In this document: one piece after another, positions 7,299 to 10,898 of the stretch | How positions within the stretch are numbered: position 1 is the first letter of the stretch | How the letters are laid out: each line of letters begins with the position of its first letter | NCBI GenBank assembly: GCA_041486365.1 | Contig: JBGPLH010000084.1 | Coordinates: forward strand, 1 to 10,898 | Direction of reading: 5' to 3' | DNA length: 10,898 bases | From: JBGPLH01 sp041486365 [NCBI: Thermodesulfobacteriota bacterium] | GTDB taxonomy: Bacteria > JAUYMQ01 | The notes under the pieces: model-generated | What the model was told of the DNA's origin: nothing | Seen by the model: the letters and a program-made list of their open reading frames with translations, nothing else | Database searches by the model: none | Translations under genes and position numbers: made by a program

Positions 7299-8249
7299 CT
7301 AGCGAAGGTGCTTGTTGTAGTCCAGGTCGAACCACATGGCGAAGAACAGCGACTGGCATCCGGAGATGCACAGGAACGCCGCGAAGATCGCCGTGGTCGG
7401 CGCGATCGGGCCGACCAGCAGCCGATACGCGATTCCCCAGGCGCCCAGGGCCAACCCCGCCGGCGTCAGGGTGAGGCCGAGCAGGTAGAAGAAGAGCAGC
7501 GGGTGGAAATCGCGGATCACGTACTTCTCCCTGAGCCGCCACAGGAACCCGCGCCAGAGCAGCCAGGAGATCCGGGGCACCACCGCGTGGAGCCGGATCC
7601 CCGATTTCTCGCCGATCCGGTAGATGGGCCGCACCGAGACGTCGCACACGCGGAAGTTGGCCACGTTCAGCTTGATCAGGATGTCGTTCGGCATGCCGTA
7701 CCGCGTGTAGATCCGGTCCAGGTCGATCCGCCCGAGCGCGGTGGCGGTGATCGCCGTGTAGCCGCTCTGAGAATCGGCGATGTGCCAGTAGCCGGACGCG
7801 ATCTTGGTGAGGAGCGAGAGGAACGCGTTGCCCAGGTAGCGGACACGGGGGATCATCTCCCAGGACTCGCCGCGGAAGAGGCGGTTCCCCTTCGTGTACT
7901 CGGCCTGTCCCGAGCTGATCGGATCGAGCAGCCGCGGCAGATCGTCGGGGTCCATCTGGGCGTCGCCCGCCATCACGACGGCCACGTCGAGCCCGGCCTC
8001 CAGCGCCCTCCGGTAGCCGGTCACGATGGCGGCGCCCACGCCCAGGTTGCGCTCGTGGTGCAGGAGCTCGATCTTCCCTGCGGCGAAGGACACGTGGCTG
8101 CGCACCACGTCGGTGGTCTTGTCGGAGCTCGCGTCGTTCACGACGATGATCCGGTCGACGAAGTCCGGCATCGTCGAGAGAACCCGCCCGATCAGGAGCT
8201 CCTCGTTGTGAGCCGGCACGACGACGGCGACGGACTTGCCTTCGTACAC
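7299..8249 (-). CDS. Glycosyltransferase family 2, polyprenyl-phosphate sugar synthase-like, with two C-terminal TM helices
   Basis: The protein has a GT-A domain of the dolichol-phosphate mannosyltransferase type: VAVVVPAHNEE (7-17), IIVVNDASSD (34-43), HHERNLGVGAAIVTGY (64-79) and the metal-binding region M-A-G-D96-A-Q-M-D100-P. ADSQSGYTAI at 158-167 is typical of DPM1-like enzymes. After residue 250 come two hydrophobic stretches (about 251-278 and 281-306), so the catalytic domain is probably held at the inner face of the membrane. I chose the GTG at 8249-8247 (316 residues) because the conserved fold begins six residues later and GAGGGG lies four bases upstream. A TTG at 8294 would add 15 unremarkable residues and has no ribosome site. 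The likely job is loading a sugar from a nucleotide donor onto polyprenyl phosphate for use by a GT-C enzyme; the sugar is unknown. Confidence 0.92.
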   Translation of the reverse strand: MYEGKSVAVVVPAHNEELLIGRVLSTMPDFVDRIIVVNDASSDKTTDVVRSHVSFAAGKIELLHHERNLGVGAAIVTGYRRALEAGLDVAVVMAGDAQMDPDDLPRLLDPISSGQAEYTKGNRLFRGESWEMIPRVRYLGNAFLSLLTKIASGYWHIADSQSGYTAITATALGRIDLDRIYTRYGMPNDILIKLNVANFRVCDVSVRPIYRIGEKSGIRLHAVVPRISWLLWRGFLWRLREKYVIRDFHPLLFFYLLGLTLTPAGLALGAWGIAYRLLVGPIAPTTAIFAAFLCISGCQSLFFAMWFDLDYNKHLR

Positions 8250-8253
8250 CTTG

Positions 8254-8259
8254 CCCCTC
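8254..8259 (-). promoter_or_regulatory. Ribosome binding site before the GT2 GTG start
   Basis: GAGGGG ends four bases before GTG 8249-8247, slightly closer than ideal. It is the only purine-rich site near any candidate start of the GT2 gene; the TTG at 8294 has none. Confidence 0.45.
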
Positions 8260-8341
8260 GGATTCGATGGGTCCGAACCGCACGATCGGCCCAACGTTCT
8301 TATCGACAGGAGGCTTCCGATGCTTGAGTGCCGAAAGCCAC

Positions 8342-8368
8342 ATAATTCATTGATTTTTCACTGGTAAA
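8342..8368 (-). promoter_or_regulatory. Possible promoter for the glycan operon (AT-rich gap before GT2)
   Basis: The 108 bases between the DUF2723 stop and the GT2 start begin with an AT-rich patch unlike its surroundings. TTTACC (8368-8363) and AATTAT (8347-8342) could serve as -35 and -10 boxes with a 15-base spacer, each matching the sigma-70 consensus at four of six positions. The short spacer makes this weak; the base composition is the main reason to note it. Confidence 0.22.
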
Positions 8369-10535
8369 TCGGATTGAGCCCCGGGGCGATCCCCGCGTCC
8401 AAGGCACCCAGCTCCTTGCGCCAGGCCCTTACGAATCGTCGGTCGTCGGTCCGGGACAGGGCCACGAGGAGGGCCTTCCTGGCTGGCTCGTGACGGCCCT
8501 GTTTTCGTTCGAGCACAGAGAGCTGGTAGAAGGGCTCCGCCGCCCGGGAATTGATGGCAATGGCCTCCGCGATGATCCGGCGGGCGGCGTCATACTTGTC
8601 CTGCCCGATCTTCAGGATCGCCACGTTGAGGAGGTAGGTGGCGTTCCCCGGGGTCAACGATGCGGCCCGTCGGAACATCCGCTCGGCATCATCCCACCTA
8701 CCTGTGAGGCCATAGGCCTCGCCCAGCGCGTTCGCGACGGTGGCATCCTCCGGAGAGAGCCGTACCGCGAGATCCAGGAGACGGACCGCGTCACGAGGAC
8801 GCCCCTGCAGCTTGAAGACTCCGGCGGAGGCGGTGAGCATGTACCCGTGGTACCGGAGGGCTTCCTGATCGAGGAGCGTGCCCGGGTGTCTCGCGGGCCG
8901 GCCGGGGCTTTCTGAAAGTGAGAGCTCCTCTCGAAGAAAGCGCCCCATGTCCTCGAAATACGTCTGCCCCTCGGCCGCGGTGGCCGATCGCTTACCCGAC
9001 GCGTCGAACCGCCAGAGATACCGCCACGGCCGCAGGTAGGCATAGACATTCTGGTTCAGCTCGCCGAGGGGCTCCCAGTAGACTGGCGCTCTGGGCAGGT
9101 TCGCGCGGAGAAGGGCTTGGAAATAGACATCCCATCTCACCTGCCTGGGATCGGTCGCGGGGAACGCGAGTTTGGGAAAGCGCTCGGCCGTGACGGGGGT
9201 GAAGTTCTCGGCGGTGGTGAGATCGCTCACGAGCAGAATCGAGACGTCCGGGCGCATCCCTTCCACGTCCTGGAGGTAACGGAACGCAAACCAGTTCGCT
9301 GTTGCGAACACGATCGCGTCGGGCGGAAGGGGCAGCAAGTTCTCCTCCGCCACGCGCCGACCCGAGCCGTCCGCACGCGAGAGAGCGCGAATCGCCCCCC
9401 CGCGGGTTTGCGCGGCGATCTCCAGGATGAGGGCGAGACAGGCGAGCACGGCAGCGAACCGGAGAGCCACGGCTCGTCGATCGACAAGCCATCCCAACCC
9501 GATCCCGCACCAGAGCGCCACGAAGAAGAAGGTCGGGAGATAGGCATCCGGGATGGTCCAGATGAACAGGAAGAAAAGCAGGTTCCCCGAGCAGAAGAGG
9601 ATGGTAAACAAACCGATTCGGATCGATCGCGCCAACAGGATCGCGATTCCGGCGATGGCCCCCAGCCAGCCGACCGGAGTCATCTCCGCGTTCAGGTTCA
9701 CCATGAACTGCCGCACGTAGGGCCACAGCGGCCTGGCCATGTCGGTGAAATGGAATGACGAGTCCTTGCGATCGGAGACGAGATTCCAGAATCGGGCCCA
9801 GCTGTCGGGATGACCCCAATTGATGGGAGGCTCCGTTCCAGCGCGAAGAGGGAGGTAGAGGTAGACGGAGGCGCCGAGCCCGCCGAACAGCGCCACAAGT
9901 AGGAGTGTCCGGACCCCCCGTCCACGCGGGAGCCCAGTCAGCACCATGAGTGCGAAGGCCGGCAGGAAGAAGACGGACGTGCCGTGAACGCCGCCCGACA
10001 GGCCCAGGACGAAAGCGCACCCGAAGAGGTAGCGATCGTCCTGTGTGACGCACCATCGGACGGCGAGCCACACGATCAGGGACACGACCCACGCAAAGAC
10101 GGCGTAGACCTCCCCCTGCGTGGCGTAGCCCCAGAACGTTGGGCTGACGGCCAGCAGTGTCGCGGCGAGAATCCCCGCGAGGCGCCCCCCGCTGGGTGTG
10201 CCCCCCCAGCGGCCATGGATTTCGGCCAGGCACAGCGCGAGGAACACACAGGCCAGGGTGGCGCAGACCGAGGAAAGAAGGTTCACCCGAACGGCCACGG
10301 CACCCAGGGGAATGAGCGTCATGAGATTTGCCAGCAGGACGTACGTGGGTGATCCGGGGGGATGGGGAATTCCGAGCGTATAGGCGACGTCAGCGAACTC
10401 GGGCGTGTCATACCAGGCGATGGTTGGACGCAGGGTCAGGACGTAGAGAAGGGCGAGCGAGGTCCCCCAGATCCACAGAAGCATCGCCGATGGGCGTTGG
10501 TTCGCCGCGCCCTCTTGTGTCCCGAATGCGTTCAT
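8358..10535 (-). CDS. DUF2723 (TMEM260-like) multi-pass membrane glycosyltransferase candidate with C-terminal TPR repeats
   Basis: The 725-residue protein has about ten hydrophobic helices in residues 17-375 and a soluble C-terminal half. The first loop holds R-P-T-I-A-W-Y-D43-T-P-E46-F and G-I-P-H-P-P-G-S-P, the hallmark of DUF2723. This family includes human TMEM260, reported as a protein O-mannosyltransferase, and the acidic loop pair (D43/E46) is the expected GT-C active-site position. Residues 405-500 form an extracytoplasmic-looking domain (VFATANWFAFRYLQ, RPDVSILLVSDL). TPR-like helices follow at about 561-695 (YHGYMLTASAGVFKLQGRPRD, ANALGEAYGLTGRWDDAERM, and so on). I start at ATG 10535-10533, with GGAG (10546-10543) seven bases upstream; the open frame reaches 10613, but that extension runs through the upstream terminator. 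By eye the gene is somewhat less G/C-biased than the operon downstream. Acceptor and sugar are not predictable. Confidence 0.88.
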   Translation of the reverse strand: MNAFGTQEGAANQRPSAMLLWIWGTSLALLYVLTLRPTIAWYDTPEFADVAYTLGIPHPPGSPTYVLLANLMTLIPLGAVAVRVNLLSSVCATLACVFLALCLAEIHGRWGGTPSGGRLAGILAATLLAVSPTFWGYATQGEVYAVFAWVVSLIVWLAVRWCVTQDDRYLFGCAFVLGLSGGVHGTSVFFLPAFALMVLTGLPRGRGVRTLLLVALFGGLGASVYLYLPLRAGTEPPINWGHPDSWARFWNLVSDRKDSSFHFTDMARPLWPYVRQFMVNLNAEMTPVGWLGAIAGIAILLARSIRIGLFTILFCSGNLLFFLFIWTIPDAYLPTFFFVALWCGIGLGWLVDRRAVALRFAAVLACLALILEIAAQTRGGAIRALSRADGSGRRVAEENLLPLPPDAIVFATANWFAFRYLQDVEGMRPDVSILLVSDLTTAENFTPVTAERFPKLAFPATDPRQVRWDVYFQALLRANLPRAPVYWEPLGELNQNVYAYLRPWRYLWRFDASGKRSATAAEGQTYFEDMGRFLREELSLSESPGRPARHPGTLLDQEALRYHGYMLTASAGVFKLQGRPRDAVRLLDLAVRLSPEDATVANALGEAYGLTGRWDDAERMFRRAASLTPGNATYLLNVAILKIGQDKYDAARRIIAEAIAINSRAAEPFYQLSVLERKQGRHEPARKALLVALSRTDDRRFVRAWRKELGALDAGIAPGLNPIYQ

Positions 10536-10542
10536 ACCCCCA

Positions 10543-10546
10543 CTCC
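10543..10546 (-). promoter_or_regulatory. Ribosome binding site deciding the DUF2723 gene start
   Basis: GGAG lies seven bases before ATG 10535-10533. The open frame itself continues upstream to 10613 with another ATG at 10562-10560, but those lack a well-placed purine-rich site and the longer frame would include the pilin terminator. This supports the shorter start. Confidence 0.6.
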
Positions 10547-10577
10547 GCGCATGCCCCCTCATCGGTCGATCCGACGG

Positions 10578-10611
10578 AAAATAAAGGGGGCCCGAAGGCC
10601 ATCCGGGCCCC
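10578..10611 (-). terminator. Rho-independent terminator after the pilin-like gene
   Basis: On the minus strand an 8-bp G/C stem is formed by 10611-10604 and 10594-10587 (GGGGCCCG on the plus strand pairing with CGGGCCCC), with a 9-base loop. It is followed directly by CTTTATTTTCC, a T-rich run (10586-10577) that stands out in this GC-rich DNA. It sits 53 bases after the pilin stop and 42 bases before the DUF2723 start, so it should end the pilin transcript. Confidence 0.85.
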
Positions 10612-10623
10612 ACTTCACCGAAC

Positions 10624-10649
10624 GGGCCGGCCCGCTCGCGCGAGCCGGC
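10624..10649 (-). repeat. GC-rich inverted repeat in the pilin 3' untranslated region
   Basis: GCCGGC at 10626-10631 can pair with GCCGGC at 10644-10649, and the centre contains the perfect 12-base palindrome GCTCGCGCGAGC (10634-10645). No T-run follows, so it is not itself a rho-independent terminator. It could protect the 3' end of the abundant pilin mRNA or be chance in GC-rich DNA. Confidence 0.5.
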
Positions 10650-10664
10650 ATTCCTCGGGCACCC

Positions 10665-10898
10665 CTAGTTGATCACGTCGTTGTCGCTGGGGACCTGTGT
10701 CGCCTCGCGACCTGCCTCCGTCACCGTCCAGAGGTCGCGCGTGGCGTCGCCATCGATGTTGCCACCCGCGGTCCCCGTGAAGGACGTGCCGCCCGTGAAG
10801 GTGAAGCTGTTCATGATGTCGGTGTAGACCTTCGGCGTCGAGGCCGGCGTGAACCCGGCTGTCGTCAGAACCGCATACGTGTTGTTCTCGGCAAAGTA
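10665..10898 (-). CDS. Type IV pilin-like protein, C-terminal part (5' end outside window)
   Basis: The last 77 codons are visible, in frame from the right edge to TAG at 10667-10665. The fragment begins Y-F-A-E-N-N-T-Y-A-V-L-T-T-A-G-F-T-P, the segment that follows the long N-terminal helix in many PilA-type pilins. It then runs through short beta-prone, Gly/Thr-rich stretches to G-N-I-D-G-D-A-T-R-D-L-W-T-V-T-E, a common pilin C-terminal pattern. The prepilin peptidase site and hydrophobic helix would be outside the window, so the assignment rests on this C-terminal pattern alone; a type II secretion pseudopilin is the main alternative. No cysteine pair (D-loop disulphide) is present in the visible part. 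A strong terminator follows, implying its own transcript. Confidence 0.7.
   Translation of the reverse strand, partial: YFAENNTYAVLTTAGFTPASTPKVYTDIMNSFTFTGGTSFTGTAGGNIDGDATRDLWTVTEAGREATQVPSDNDVIN

Noticed and set aside
6264-8327. A 687-codon open frame on the plus strand antisense to the GT4 and GT2 genes
   Set aside because: It lies opposite two genes with clear family motifs; its translation is rich in Arg, His, Glu and Pro with no recognisable domain. Long antisense frames are expected in GC-rich coding DNA.
7006-8343. A 445-codon minus-strand frame overlapping GT2, possibly a frameshifted GT2 N-terminus
   Set aside because: GT2 is intact in its own frame from before the first conserved strand to the stop, so no frameshift is needed; this frame is Arg-rich shadow sequence.
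10536-10613. N-terminal extension of the DUF2723 protein to 10613
   Set aside because: This stretch contains the pilin terminator hairpin and T-run, and the ATG at 10535 has a proper GGAG upstream.
1-10898. CRISPR arrays, tRNA/rRNA genes, insertion sequences or attachment sites
   Set aside because: I saw no spaced direct repeats, cloverleaf-like sequence, transposase motifs or terminal inverted repeats; genes fill nearly the whole window.

Overview
The window is very GC-rich, and every gene I can support lies on the minus strand, so it reads from the right edge to the left. Third codon positions are strongly G/C. Shine-Dalgarno sites of the AGGAG type are visible before several starts, and most neighbouring genes overlap by a few bases. 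This is a bacterial chromosome segment. The lineage cannot be fixed from the sequence. The style (high GC, a type IV pilin, a TMEM260-like membrane protein, dense nucleotide-sugar genes) would fit an uncultured high-GC group such as Eisenbacteria, Gemmatimonadota or Myxococcota-like bacteria, but that is a guess.

Layout in transcription order: (1) the C-terminal end of a type IV pilin-like protein (10665-10898), followed by a clear rho-independent terminator (10578-10611). (2) A large DUF2723 (TMEM260-like) multi-pass membrane protein with C-terminal TPR repeats (8358-10535), probably a GT-C type glycosyltransferase. (3) After a short AT-rich gap, a compact surface-glycan or glycolipid operon: a DPM1-like GT2 with two C-terminal membrane helices (7299-8249), a GT4 glycosyltransferase (6039-7259), an NAD-dependent sugar epimerase/dehydratase (5060-6046), a DegT/DnrJ/EryC1/StrS PLP enzyme (3946-5073), an unassigned two-lobed Rossmann protein (2891-3949), a zinc-binding SAM methyltransferase (2043-2894), a radical SAM protein with a reduced SPASM-type C-terminus (880-2046), and a flippase-like UPF0104/AglD2-family membrane protein cut by the left edge (1-869).

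My reading is that the epimerase and the DegT enzyme make an amino-sugar nucleotide. The unassigned Rossmann protein, methyltransferase and radical SAM enzyme would then modify a sugar or its carrier. GT4 would build the glycan, GT2 would load a sugar onto a polyprenyl phosphate, and the UPF0104 protein and the DUF2723 protein could handle the lipid-linked sugar at the membrane. The overlapping block from the GT4 gene to the radical SAM gene is almost certainly co-transcribed and translationally coupled. Whether the pilin or another secreted protein is the acceptor is speculation. The most unusual parts are the unassigned Rossmann protein with its coupled methyltransferase and radical SAM partners, and the TMEM260-like gene beside a pilin.
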